Source: Limnoglobus sp043780595 (GTDB lineage Bacteria > Planctomycetota > Planctomycetia > Gemmatales > Gemmataceae). Taken from it: 56,577 bases of DNA. The stretch spans positions 1 to 56,577 of the forward strand of contig JAYWCL010000161.1 of NCBI GenBank assembly GCA_043780595.1, read 5' to 3'. The notes under the pieces are model-generated. The model was not told where the DNA came from, made no database searches, and was given only the letters and a program-made list of their open reading frames with translations. How positions within the stretch are numbered: position 1 is the first letter of the stretch; each line of letters starts with the position of its first letter. The translations under genes and the position numbers were made by a program. Below, in pieces: positions 38,556 to 48,735 of the stretch.

Positions 38556-41500
38556 ATGCATCGGATCTCTCGCGTTGCGTTCGTGCCGCTGATCGGCTTA
38601 TTCGCGCTGGTCGCGTTGGCCGTTCCACCGGATGCGGCCAAGGACAAGAAGAAAGCCGTCCCGGAGGCGGAGGAAGCGGCGGGTCGCGCTACGGTCGAAG
38701 GCGGCCTGAAAGCGGAAGTTTGGGCCAGCGAACCGCACGTCGCGAACCCCGTCGCGTTTGCCTTCGACGAAAAAGGAAAGTGCTACATCGCGGAAACGTT
38801 TCGCCACACCGATGGCGTCACCGACACGCGCAGTCATATGTATTGGCTCGACGATGATATTGCATCCCGTACTGTGGCAGATCGTGTCGCAATGTACAAG
38901 AAGCACAAATATGGCGACTACACGAAGTTCGGCGAACAACTGCGCGTCGTCTGGGATAGCACCGGCTCGGGCCGCGTCGACAAGAGCGAAATCTTCGCCG
39001 GTCCGTACAACCGTGCGGAGGATGGCCTCGCGGCCGGCGTGCTGGCCCGCAAGGGGAATGTCTACCTCGCGTGTATCCCGGACCTTTACTTGCTCAAAGA
39101 CACGACCGGCGCGAACAAGGCGGATGTCAAACAATCGTTGGCGACGGGATTCGGCATTCACGTCCAATTTATCGGGCACGATCTCCACGGTTTGCGAATG
39201 GGGCCGGACGGCAAACTGTATATGAGCATTGGCGACCGCGGCTTGAACGTCACCAATAAGGAAGGCAAGAAACTCTTCTACCCCGATACCGGTTGCGTGC
39301 TGCGTTGCGACCCCGACGGAGCGAACCTCGAAGTCGTCCACAGTGGCTTGCGGAACCCACAGGAACTCGCGTTCGACGACTTCGGCAACCTGTTCACTTA
39401 CGACAACAACTCCGACAGTGGCGACCAAGCGCGCTGGGTGCATATCGTTGAAGGCGGCGACAGCGGCTGGCGTTGCGGTTACCAATACGGCACGCTCATG
39501 CACACCCCGGCGGTGCCGCAAGGCAATCGCGGTCCGTGGAACACCGAGCAAATTTGGCACGTGCCCGGCCCGAACAGCCAACCCCCCGCGTACGTCGTAC
39601 CGGCACTCAAAAACTTTGGCAACGGCCCATCGGGCATCACCGCCTACCCCGGCGTCGGACTCAGCGAACGCTACAAAAACCACTTCTTCGCCTGCGATTT
39701 CACCGCGAATCCCGGCGGCAGCAAGATCTGGTCGCTCGCGTTGAAGCCTAAAGGCGCGAGCTACGAAGTCGTCGATTTGCACCCGTTCGTGCAGAACATG
39801 GTGCCGACCGACTGCGAGTTCGGCCCCGACGGCGCGTTCTATTGGCTCGACTGGACGGGCGGCTGGAACAAACCCGCGAAGGGCCGCATCTTCCGCGCCG
39901 CCGACCCCACCGCGATGAAAGACCCCGCGATCCCCGAGGCGCAAAAGCTACTCGCCGACGGCCTCGAAAAGAAGTCCGTCGAGGAACTCTCGAAGTTGCT
40001 CGGCCACGTACATCGCAACGTGCGGTTTGAAGCACAGTACGAACTCGCCGCACGCGCGAAGACGGATCACAAAACCGTGGCATTCGCGATGGCGAGCGCG
40101 GCCAGTAACAAGAAAGCCGACACGATTCGCCGCTTGCACGCGATCTGGGCACTCGGCCAGATCGAAGGGGGCGGCAAAAATTCGACGCTATTGCAACAGT
40201 CCGCGAAGGGGTTGCTCAAAGATGTCGATGTCGAAATCCGCGCGCAAACGGCGAAGATCCTCGGCAATTACGTCGGCGCGTGGTTGACTCTCCGCATTGC
40301 ACTTTCGAGCGAAACCGACCTGCGTGTGAAGGCGCAACTGGTCGGCTCGCTCGGGAAATTGAAGCCCGAAGATTCTGCGGAGACGCTGAACGCGAACACG
40401 AAAACATGGACGCTGAGAGCGCGGGTTCTGCCTGCACTCGAGATTTTGAAAGAGAACAACGATGGCGATGCGTACCTGCGACACGCTGCTGTGATGTCGC
40501 TCGTCGACGCGACGACGAACGCGAATGAACTCGTCGAACTCGTGCGGAAAGATAAGGCGTTCGACGATTCGCCCGCCGTGCGGCTCGGTGTCGTACTCGC
40601 GCTTCGACGGATGAAGAGTGCGGCACTCGCCGGGTTCACGACCGATGCCGATGCGAAAGTCGCGGCCGAAGTGGCACGCGCGATTCACGACGAAAATCTC
40701 ATGGAAGCGATTCCCGCACTCGCGGCACTTTCCGACAAACCGAACCAGCCCGACGTCGTCTCGTTGCGGGCGTTGAGCGCGAACTTCAAGCTCGGTGCGA
40801 AGGCGAATGCCGAGCGCGTGGCGAAGTTTGCGGCACGAACGAACGAAGCCGATTACGCGCGAGTGGTGGCGTTGAAACTGCTATCCGAATGGTCGAAGCC
40901 CTCGCGCCGCGACCCGATTACGGGCCTGACGATGAACCTGCCCGAGCGCCCCGCCACGATTGCGAGCGAGGCACTGAAGCCCGTCGTTGCGGGTATTTTT
41001 AACGGGTCGGATGCGGTGCGGAAGGAAGCGGTGCAAGTCGTGTCGAAGCTCGACATGAAGGAAGTCGGCGCGCTGATGGCGACGATCGTGACCGATGCAA
41101 AACAACCGGCCGCGATGCGGGTCGAATCGCTGTTCGCGCTGGAATCGCTGAAGGCGAAAGAACTGACCGAGACGGTGAAAATCGCACTCGCTTCGACCGA
41201 ACCGAAGCTGCGTGCCGCCGGCCGCGTGGTGACCGCAAAGGCGAACCCCGAAGCCGCCGGACGCGAATTGCCGCTACTTTTGAAGGACGAAACCGCAACG
41301 GTCATCGAGAAGCAGATGGCGCTCGGCGTACTGAGTGGCCTCAAGGAATCGAAGGAAGTCGATGCCGCACTCGATGCCTGGATGGATCAATTGATTGCCG
41401 GAACGGTGCCAGCGGAGTTGAAACTGGACGTCCTCGATGCGGCCTCGGTGCGTTCGACGATCAAGGATTTGAAGCTGCACGCCCCGCTACGCGAGAAGGT

Positions 41501-42008
41501 GGCGACGTACGACAAACAGGTGCGGGCGAAGGCCGGTTTGAACTTGACGATTCGCAATTCGGAAACGCTGGCAGGTGGCGATGCCGACCGTGGCCGCGAC
41601 TTGTTCCTGAACAATTCGGCGGTGTACTGCCAGCGTTGCCACAAGCTCGACGGACAGGGCGGCGAGGTCGGCCCCGTCATGAACGGCATCGCCAAAGACA
41701 AGACGCGCGAGTATCTGCTGGAGTCGATCGTCAACCCGAACGGCCAGATCGCGCAAGGCTTCCAGAGCGTGATTCTGAACCTGCTCGACGGCAAAACCGT
41801 AAGTGGCGTGCTTCGCTCGAAGGACAAGAAAACCTACGTGCTGGTGACGCCCGAAAACAAGGTTCTGAACATCCTTGCCGAGGATGTGGAATCCGAGAAA
41901 CCCGACAAGTCCGCCATGCCTGAAGACTTGTACAAGAAGCTCTCGAAGCGCGAGTTACGCGACATCGTCGAGTTCTTAGTGACCATGAAAGAGCCGCTGA
42001 AGAAGTGA
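38556..42008 (+). CDS. PVC-type cytochrome c/HEAT-repeat membrane-bound dehydrogenase-like protein
   Basis: A 1150-residue exported protein, signal peptide about 1-25. An N-terminal beta-propeller (about 55-420) has the membrane-bound dehydrogenase (TIGR02604) pattern (HSGLRNPQELAFDDFGNLFT, YWLDWTGGW). HEAT-like helical repeats fill about 430-960. A C-terminal PVC-type haem c domain contains CQRCHKLDG with the family's LLESIVNPNGQIAQGFQSV. It probably oxidises a sugar or similar substrate outside the cell and passes electrons to its haem. ATG 38556 with CGGAG upstream is preferred over the start at 38517. Confidence 0.88.
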   Translation: MHRISRVAFVPLIGLFALVALAVPPDAAKDKKKAVPEAEEAAGRATVEGGLKAEVWASEPHVANPVAFAFDEKGKCYIAETFRHTDGVTDTRSHMYWLDDDIASRTVADRVAMYKKHKYGDYTKFGEQLRVVWDSTGSGRVDKSEIFAGPYNRAEDGLAAGVLARKGNVYLACIPDLYLLKDTTGANKADVKQSLATGFGIHVQFIGHDLHGLRMGPDGKLYMSIGDRGLNVTNKEGKKLFYPDTGCVLRCDPDGANLEVVHSGLRNPQELAFDDFGNLFTYDNNSDSGDQARWVHIVEGGDSGWRCGYQYGTLMHTPAVPQGNRGPWNTEQIWHVPGPNSQPPAYVVPALKNFGNGPSGITAYPGVGLSERYKNHFFACDFTANPGGSKIWSLALKPKGASYEVVDLHPFVQNMVPTDCEFGPDGAFYWLDWTGGWNKPAKGRIFRAADPTAMKDPAIPEAQKLLADGLEKKSVEELSKLLGHVHRNVRFEAQYELAARAKTDHKTVAFAMASAASNKKADTIRRLHAIWALGQIEGGGKNSTLLQQSAKGLLKDVDVEIRAQTAKILGNYVGAWLTLRIALSSETDLRVKAQLVGSLGKLKPEDSAETLNANTKTWTLRARVLPALEILKENNDGDAYLRHAAVMSLVDATTNANELVELVRKDKAFDDSPAVRLGVVLALRRMKSAALAGFTTDADAKVAAEVARAIHDENLMEAIPALAALSDKPNQPDVVSLRALSANFKLGAKANAERVAKFAARTNEADYARVVALKLLSEWSKPSRRDPITGLTMNLPERPATIASEALKPVVAGIFNGSDAVRKEAVQVVSKLDMKEVGALMATIVTDAKQPAAMRVESLFALESLKAKELTETVKIALASTEPKLRAAGRVVTAKANPEAAGRELPLLLKDETATVIEKQMALGVLSGLKESKEVDAALDAWMDQLIAGTVPAELKLDVLDAASVRSTIKDLKLHAPLREKVATYDKQVRAKAGLNLTIRNSETLAGGDADRGRDLFLNNSAVYCQRCHKLDGQGGEVGPVMNGIAKDKTREYLLESIVNPNGQIAQGFQSVILNLLDGKTVSGVLRSKDKKTYVLVTPENKVLNILAEDVESEKPDKSAMPEDLYKKLSKRELRDIVEFLVTMKEPLKK

Positions 42009-42052
42009 GTTCGCGAACGCCCACGGACGCTCGTCCGTGGGCTTTGGCACCT

Positions 42053-42877
42053 CTACCCCACCAGCGTAATCACGTTAATCTCGGGGCGGGAGCCGATGCG
42101 GGCGGGGATCGCGGAGACGCCGAGGCCGCGCGAGACGTAGACGGTCGTTTCCGGTGCTTGCACGAAGCCGCGCAGGTATTTGTCGCCGTATTGCGAGGGC
42201 ACCCACGGCGTTCGCACTGCGGGAAATACGATCTGCCCGCCGTGCGTGTGGCCGCTCAATACCAGGCCCACGCGCGGGTCGGTCAGCGTTTCGGCGAAGT
42301 CCGGATTGTGGCTGAGCAACAAGCAGGCATCGGAGCGCTTCGCCCCCGCGAGTGCCGCATCGAGATCGGGTTGGCCGGTCCACATGTCGTCGATTCCACC
42401 GAGGCGAAAGCGGTCGCCACCCTTTTCGAACCAAACGCCATCGTTGGTCAATTCGCGAACGTGTGCCGCCTTCATACCGTCTTTGGTCGCCTGCGTACCG
42501 TGCCAGTGGTCGTGGTTCCCGAGCACGCCGAACACGCCCATCGGGGCGCGCAGTTCGGCGAGCGAGTCGAAACACGGGCGGATGTATTTGCCTTCGCGCA
42601 GACAGTAATCGCCGCCGAGCAAGATGAGATCGGGCGACAGCAAGTTCGTCGTGCGAACGATCGAGTTCACGTAGTCAATGTCGACGTACGGCCCGTGGTG
42701 GATGTCCGTCAGGAACGCAATCGTGGTGCCGTGGAAACTCGCGGGCAGCCGAGGGAGCGTTAGCGTTTGGCGGTCGATGCGGACCCAGCCGGCCTCGAAG
42801 AAGCCGTAGCCGGTTCCCCCGATGGCGACGGCCGCCGCACCCGCACTGGCCAATTTCAAAAATCCACGGCGATTCAT
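42053..42877 (-). CDS. Tat-exported metallophosphoesterase (YkoQ/YaeI-like)
   Basis: A 274-residue enzyme with a twin-arginine signal: MNRRGFLKLASAGAAAVA. The two-metal motifs of calcineurin-like phosphoesterases are present: DIHHGPYVD, LLGGDY, GVLGNHDHWHG and VLSGHTHGGQ. It probably hydrolyses a phosphoester at the membrane, as UDP-2,3-diacylglucosamine hydrolase-like relatives do, but the substrate is unknown. AGGAG lies 8 bases before ATG 42877; the longer frame to 43000 would add an unconvincing N-terminus. Confidence 0.88.
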   Translation of the reverse strand: MNRRGFLKLASAGAAAVAIGGTGYGFFEAGWVRIDRQTLTLPRLPASFHGTTIAFLTDIHHGPYVDIDYVNSIVRTTNLLSPDLILLGGDYCLREGKYIRPCFDSLAELRAPMGVFGVLGNHDHWHGTQATKDGMKAAHVRELTNDGVWFEKGGDRFRLGGIDDMWTGQPDLDAALAGAKRSDACLLLSHNPDFAETLTDPRVGLVLSGHTHGGQIVFPAVRTPWVPSQYGDKYLRGFVQAPETTVYVSRGLGVSAIPARIGSRPEINVITLVG

Positions 42878-43037
42878 CGGTGAAGCTCCTGGGCAGAAGG
42901 CATCGACATGACCACAGGCTACCCGCACGGCGAAAGTTTCGCGAGAGTAAACTACGATAGCGTGCGGATTATTCCGGCGAAGTGTCGAAAGTTCAGTCAC
43001 TCGCTTACAAGGTGTACCGTTTCGGAAACAGTAACGG

Positions 43038-43853
43038 TTACAGCGTTAATCCGTCGCCGTAGCGGTTGCGGAGCGCGCGGGCGGCATCGGGGCCGATGTC
43101 GTTGCCGCTGAGGTTGAGCCGCACGATCGGCGACATCTCCCGCGCCGTTGCCAGCAACCACGCACCCGCATCGGTGATGCGATTATCGGAGAGATCGAGT
43201 TCCGTCAGGGTGTCGGCGAAGTTGGCAATTGGAAAATGAACTTGTATTCGAGCGACCATTTCGTCGTCAAGAGTGTTATTTGCCAACACGAGTGTCTTGA
43301 GGTTTGTCAGGTTTGAGAAGTTATTGAACAGATTCGTAGCGTTCCACATTCCCCTTGGAACTTGCGTATTCAAGTCTATGTGTGGCCCAATCTGGAGCCA
43401 ACGGATCTGCGTCACTTGTTTTCTTGTAGAGCTAATATCCCTACTCAACATCACGCCGCCAGTGCGCGAGCTCAGTTGCAATCGCGTGATCGGAGCCGTT
43501 CGCAAAATCTCATCGCCTTCAAGTGCAAACCTCCGGAACACCGTTCGCAGTTCCTCGACGAAGCCACGCCGGTAGACGAGCGAACTGTCGTACCAGGCAC
43601 TCCAGTTCGGTAATTCGGCGTTCCAGATTGTGCCGTGTTTGTTGAACAATTTCGCTGCCGCCGACTCCGCCTCGATCCGTTCCGGCGAGTTCACGGGCAG
43701 TCCCTCGGCTTCGATCTCCGCGCGAATGAAATGCGCCCGTGCGACATCGGCATCGCTGCCAAATTCCTCAAGCCAGTCGGCATACACCAGCCGCGGAATG
43801 TCATCGTCGGGGTTCGCCAACACCGACTGCAACAGCGCCATGCGATCCGTCAT
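43038..43853 (-). CDS. TIGR02996-domain leucine-rich-repeat protein
   Basis: A 271-residue protein opening with the planctomycete TIGR02996 motif (DDDIPRLVYADWLEEFGSDA then ARAHFIRAEIE). A middle beta region leads to three LRR-like repeats (LKTLVLANNTLDDEMV, LTELDLSDNRITDAGA, IVRLNLSGNDIGPDAA). TIGR02996 is found at the start of repeat proteins in Gemmata-like bacteria; function unknown. The start overlaps the stop of the upstream paralogue by 4 bases, so the two form an operon. Confidence 0.88.
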   Translation of the reverse strand: MTDRMALLQSVLANPDDDIPRLVYADWLEEFGSDADVARAHFIRAEIEAEGLPVNSPERIEAESAAAKLFNKHGTIWNAELPNWSAWYDSSLVYRRGFVEELRTVFRRFALEGDEILRTAPITRLQLSSRTGGVMLSRDISSTRKQVTQIRWLQIGPHIDLNTQVPRGMWNATNLFNNFSNLTNLKTLVLANNTLDDEMVARIQVHFPIANFADTLTELDLSDNRITDAGAWLLATAREMSPIVRLNLSGNDIGPDAARALRNRYGDGLTL

Positions 43854-44767
43854 AGGTCACCTAAGAATGAATGCAACCCACCGAAATTCTGATCGGCCGA
43901 GATGCGATGCCCCACCGCCGCCAACGCTTCGATGCCGATCGCAGTCAGTAGGTTTTTATCGAGGCTCAGGTGTTCCAGCTTTGCAACGTCGGGGTGCGCT
44001 ACAAGTGCGAGTGCGCCGTCGTCGGTGATTTGGTTTTCAGTCAGTTCGAGACATTTCAGCCGACCGACAATACCCGACGAAAGAAGGGTGTCGATCGAAA
44101 GGTCATCCAGATTCAAACGGAGAAAATCGAGTTCCCGAATAGTCGATGCGGTTCGCGACGAACAAAATCTGGCAAGCCACCTGACGGACTCGGGGTTGGT
44201 CTGATCGAAATCGGTGCCATCGAGTACGAGGTGCATGAGTCGAGGAAGGAATTCGTTTGCAGCCAACGCCTTCGCAGCGGTACGACTTTCGTCGGCTCCA
44301 TGTATTCGCAACGTCGTTAAATTCGTCCACGCCGCGCCCGCAATTCTCCGCGTAACACTGCTGGAATTCGACGAGGTGATTTCTCTGAGAAATCGGGCTA
44401 TCGGAGCATCGAGTAGTTGGGAAATCGACCTGAGTTCGACGTCGATCAAGAACGCCGAATCGATCCAACCGCGTCGCCAAAAAATATGAAATCCCCTCGA
44501 ATCCGGACGCATCTTCTTGGGATAAACCGAATGGCACAGCAGCCCGAGCCACTCCCGTTCGTGCTGCTTCAACAGTGCTGCCGATTGCTTTTCGAGTTCC
44601 TTTCGCACTTCTGCCGCAAGCATTTCGTCTTCGAGTTGCAGTTGAATGCGGATGAAGTCGCCGCGCGGGTCGCCGTCTTCGATGAGCATGTCGGCGTAGG
44701 CCGCGTGCCGAACGAGGTCGTCGGGGTCGTCGAGCAGGGCGGCTTCCATCGCTTCGCGTGATGTCAT
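43850..44767 (-). CDS. TIGR02996-domain leucine-rich-repeat protein, paralogue
   Basis: A 305-residue protein related to the preceding entry. It opens EAALLDDPDDLVRHAAYADM then EDGDPRGDFIRIQLQLEDE, a divergent TIGR02996 motif, and ends in two LRRs (LKCLELTENQITDDGALALV and LEHLSLDKNLLTAIGIEALA). It is the first gene of the pair and has no clear ribosome site; ATG 44767 is chosen because the motif begins near it. A tandem duplication of one ancestor is likely. Confidence 0.82.
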   Translation of the reverse strand: MTSREAMEAALLDDPDDLVRHAAYADMLIEDGDPRGDFIRIQLQLEDEMLAAEVRKELEKQSAALLKQHEREWLGLLCHSVYPKKMRPDSRGFHIFWRRGWIDSAFLIDVELRSISQLLDAPIARFLREITSSNSSSVTRRIAGAAWTNLTTLRIHGADESRTAAKALAANEFLPRLMHLVLDGTDFDQTNPESVRWLARFCSSRTASTIRELDFLRLNLDDLSIDTLLSSGIVGRLKCLELTENQITDDGALALVAHPDVAKLEHLSLDKNLLTAIGIEALAAVGHRISADQNFGGLHSFLGDL

Positions 44768-44861
44768 GAGGGGCATTCTAATCGACCGCGTAAAATTTTG
44801 CACGCCCCACGAACCAATTGGCGCAGACGCGCATCCCTCCTTTCGCTAGGATAGGTTTTCA

Positions 44862-44935
44862 CGGGGTGTAGCTCAGCTTGGTAGAGCGCCTGCCTTGGGC
44901 GCAGGAAGTCGTCGGTTCAAATCCGGCCACCCCGA
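44862..44935 (+). tRNA. tRNA-Pro (TGG)
   Basis: A 74-base cloverleaf: acceptor CGGGGTG pairs with CACCCCG, D-arm GCTCAGCTTGGTAGAGC, anticodon stem CCTGC/GCAGG with loop CTTGGGC giving anticodon TGG, variable region, and T-arm GTCGGTTCAAATCCGGC. The CCA end is not encoded. The tRNA is followed by a strong terminator at 44948-44983. Confidence 0.95.
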
Positions 44936-44947
44936 CTCGAATATAAG

Positions 44948-44983
44948 AAAGCCCATCGCTGGAAACGGCGATGGGCTTTTTTG
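44948..44983 (+). terminator. Rho-independent terminator after tRNA-Pro
   Basis: AAAGCCCATCGC pairs with GCGATGGGCTTT and is followed by TTTTG. A classic hairpin with T-run, 12 bases after the tRNA. Confidence 0.92.
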
Positions 44984-45079
44984 TTGGTGGTATACCCACG
45001 AGTCCTTTGCGGTTCTTCTTCATTTGCTATCGTGAAAGAATCTCAATCGCATTCCGGGCGCGGCCCATTGGACGTGAAT

Positions 45080-45730
45080 ATGGTACTCGACCCTCGTAGC
45101 CGACAGAAGAAGGTGGAGCGCCGGAAGGCGAAGGAAAAGTCGAAGCACGAAGCGCTGAAAGTTCGCGGTCAGCAACTCGTGGCCCAGGCGACGCAAGCGG
45201 TGGCTTCGGCCCCGATTCTCCACTGTTGCGTGATGGATACGATCTGGCTCCAGGGCATCGGCCATGTGATTTTCAGTCGAATACTGCCGAACCGCCAAAT
45301 CGCGGTGTCCACGTTCTTGCTCGATATGTACTGCCTGGGCGTGAAGAATGCGATGTTCAGTATTGTCGATCGCCCCGATTACGACAAACAGGTTTACAAC
45401 AAGATCAGGGACCGTCACGAGCTCGAGACGCTCGATCCGGCGTGTGCCCGCAAGCTCGTCGAAGGCGGCGTCGAATACGCTCGCAAGCTCGGCTTTCCTC
45501 CCCATTCGGACTACGTCAAAGCCAAAGCGATCTTCGGCGACATCGACCCGGCGACTTGCACACGCACCTTCGAATACGGCAAAGATGGAAAGCCGCTCTT
45601 TATTTCTGGCCCGTACGAAACGCAATTGCGGTGTTCGCAAATCATCCGTACTCTCACCGCGAGTTGCGGCGTCGGTAGCTTCGATTTCGTGATGGGGGCT
45701 GGCGGTACGGAAATGCAGATTGAGGAATAG
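45080..45730 (+). CDS. Conserved hypothetical protein
   Basis: A 216-residue soluble protein with a very basic N-terminal helix (RSRQKKVERRKAKEKSKHEA), then ILHCCVMDTIWLQGIGHVIF, SRILPNRQIAVSTFLLDMYC and LGVKNAMFSI, and a C-terminal FISGPYETQLRCSQIIRTL. I recall similar proteins in other planctomycetes with the 'VSTFLLDMYCLGVKNA' pattern but know no function for them. No metal motif is clear. It follows the tRNA, and a 42-residue hydrophobic gene follows it. Confidence 0.75.
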   Translation: MVLDPRSRQKKVERRKAKEKSKHEALKVRGQQLVAQATQAVASAPILHCCVMDTIWLQGIGHVIFSRILPNRQIAVSTFLLDMYCLGVKNAMFSIVDRPDYDKQVYNKIRDRHELETLDPACARKLVEGGVEYARKLGFPPHSDYVKAKAIFGDIDPATCTRTFEYGKDGKPLFISGPYETQLRCSQIIRTLTASCGVGSFDFVMGAGGTEMQIEE

Positions 45731-45744
45731 AAGGAAACCACATT

Positions 45745-45873
45745 ATGTCAGTTATGTCAGTCGGTATTATCTCAGGGCTTCCGCTGATGGTCGTCGGCTT
45801 GCCGTTACTCATCAGCGTGCCGTTCGGGTTGCCGATAGCGATCCGGTTTGTGCGGATGGCGATCGGGTTTTAG
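45745..45873 (+). CDS. Small hydrophobic protein of 42 residues
   Basis: From ATG 45745 to TAG 45871-45873 it reads MSVMSVGIISGLPLMVVGLP and then LLISVPFGLPIAIRFVRMAI. AAGGA lies about 8 bases upstream. It would be a single membrane helix or hairpin, rich in Leu, Val, Ile and Pro. It follows the upstream gene by 14 bases, so the pair may be co-transcribed. It is plausible but not proven to be a gene. Confidence 0.5.
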   Translation: MSVMSVGIISGLPLMVVGLPLLISVPFGLPIAIRFVRMAIGF

Positions 45874-45881
45874 CGAACGAA

Positions 45882-46286
45882 CTACGGCTTGGGTTTGGGG
45901 GCGGCTTCAAATTCGGCCGGAGTCATCATTTTGACGTTCCCATCCTGAAGGAGAACGTAGCCACCTTCGGTGGGAACTTTCTTCTCGTAGGCTACCAATT
46001 CACCCGTCGCGCCACTACCGTCTTCATTCGCCATTTTGACTCCCCACAAGACGATGACATCGCCCGATTTCACAGACTTCGCCCCGAGCGGGAAACTGTT
46101 CTCGAACTGCGCGAGTTCTTGCGGTTTGGTAATCTTCTTGCCGTTCGCCATGCGAATCATGCCATCGACATCGCGAAGAATGCTGAACTCCGGGCTAGCG
46201 GCTTCGGGAGTTTTCGAGCACCCTGCCATTGAAACAACGAACATCAAGAGTGCTGCAATGCGAGCGCCCGGACGGTGGAATACCAT
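45882..46286 (-). CDS. Small lipoprotein downstream of a DUF1559 gene
   Basis: A 134-residue lipoprotein with lipobox MFVVSMAGC (Cys23) and a soluble domain of beta type (MIRMANGKKITKPQELAQFE, ending with a Pro/Lys tail KPKP). It lies 87 bases after the DUF1559 gene on the same strand, and the two are likely one operon. The family is not recognised. It may help the pilin-like protein or sit beside it in the envelope. Confidence 0.75.
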   Translation of the reverse strand: MVFHRPGARIAALLMFVVSMAGCSKTPEAASPEFSILRDVDGMIRMANGKKITKPQELAQFENSFPLGAKSVKSGDVIVLWGVKMANEDGSGATGELVAYEKKVPTEGGYVLLQDGNVKMMTPAEFEAAPKPKP

Positions 46287-46373
46287 GTTTTCATTCCGAT
46301 ACGTGTGAAAGAAAACCCTGCAGGAACAGTTAGAAACCGTACTTGCAGGGTCGTAAATATCGATCGAATCGAA

Positions 46374-47438
<1,065 letters not shown>

Positions 47439-47673
47439 GATGGACGACCTCCGACGACAGAAAAATGAAATTTGCAACGATAACCTGCCATGCAGACACG
47501 TCGCAAAAGCATGTAAAAGCAGAGTGTTGGGAGAGAACTCGCAATGCGCGGAAAGTGGGAGCGACCTTCCAACAACCCAAATTATAATCTAGACTCGCGC
47601 GGTTTGACAACCTCACCCGTGATGATTTCGTGAGAATTCCGGATCTGCCTCTCGCCTTCCGTAAAATCCGTTC

Positions 47674-48192
47674 ATGCAACCTCAGCAACGCTTTCCGTTC
47701 TGCCCGCAATGCGGATCGGCCCGTTCGGCTTCGAACCTCGGTGCGAACCCGTTGCGCTGCGAGGCGTGTGGCTTGCATTTTTACTTCAACCCGACGTTGG
47801 CTGCCGCTGCGTTTCTCTTCGACGACGAAGGTCGCGCGATCTTCATCCGTCGCGCCAAAGACCCCGGCATCGGCAAGCTCACCGTGCCCGGAGGCTTCGT
47901 CGACATCGGCGAAACGGCCGAGGAAGCACTCGCACGGGAAGTCCGCGAAGAGGTCGGTTTGGCGATCGCCGACGTGCGCTACGTCTGCTCGATGACGAAC
48001 ATGTACTTCTACAAAAATGTGACGTACCCCGTCTGCGATCTGATGTTTTGCGGCCGCGCCTTGCAGCCCGAAACCGCCGCCGCACTCGATGGCGCAACCG
48101 CGTTCGTCTGGTTGAAACTCCGCGATGTCGACCCCGAAGAACTCGCGTTCCCGAGCGTGAAGCGCGGCCTCGCGATCTTGCTCGAAGGATAA
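47674..48192 (+). CDS. Nudix hydrolase with N-terminal zinc ribbon
   Basis: A 172-residue protein. An N-terminal zinc ribbon has CPQCG and CEACG. The Nudix box is GGFVDIGETAEEALAREVRE then EVG, with the Mg2+-binding glutamates. It has the layout of NADH pyrophosphatase-like (NudC-type) proteins but is shorter, so it may hydrolyse NAD(H), a nucleotide sugar or other nucleoside diphosphate. It is a single gene divergent from the DUF1559 gene. Confidence 0.9.
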   Translation: MQPQQRFPFCPQCGSARSASNLGANPLRCEACGLHFYFNPTLAAAAFLFDDEGRAIFIRRAKDPGIGKLTVPGGFVDIGETAEEALAREVREEVGLAIADVRYVCSMTNMYFYKNVTYPVCDLMFCGRALQPETAAALDGATAFVWLKLRDVDPEELAFPSVKRGLAILLEG

Positions 48193-48735
48193 AACCCTCG
48201 CACGCCGCACAGCTTGCCGAACCGTTAAGGTTCCACATGGAACGCTCGCGGAACGACCCCATGGTTCCACCATGGGCTGGAAGAGCGACCCTTTCAGGGT
48301 CGGTCATGGTTCGTCGGTCCTGAAGGGACCGCTCGCGTAGCCCATGGTGGAACCATGGGAAGGGGCAACACGCACGATCGGTGAAGGAATTGTTCGATCC
48401 CAGGGTTGGCCTTGTCGCGCAGCATTTTTTCGCGTTACCATCCGCCCGTTCGGACGACGCCGGAACCGTCGCTCGAACCCCATGTCCGCGGACCGGAACC
48501 CGCAAGCATGGGAGGGGCTATCGAAATGGCCCCCCGGAAAAGAGGTGTCGAACGGATGGACTCGCTCGAGTCGATCTTGAAGGCCGCGCATGGACTCACC
48601 CGTCCTGCGGTCCCTTCGCACTAATCCGGCTGGAACTGTCGAGTCATTCGCGCCCTCCGTTCGCGTGCTTTTGCGCCGCGACGGTCGTGCGTGTCGGCTC
48701 GCCTACTCACGTTCGTTGTGTGCAAGGAAGCTCGC
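48193..48735. repeat. Gene-free region with a large palindrome of family R2
   Basis: At 48258-48360 two inverted R2 copies form a 103-bp imperfect palindrome: CCCATGGTTCCACCATGGG at the left and its complement at the right, with GACCCTTTCAGGGTC and GGTCCTGAAGGGACC inside. 48361-48735 shows no convincing gene, although short GC-rich frames exist. Confidence 0.65.

Noticed and set aside
48361..48735. Short frames between the R2 palindrome and the PseG-like gene
   Set aside because: Three overlapping frames exist but none has a ribosome site, domain or consistent codon pattern.
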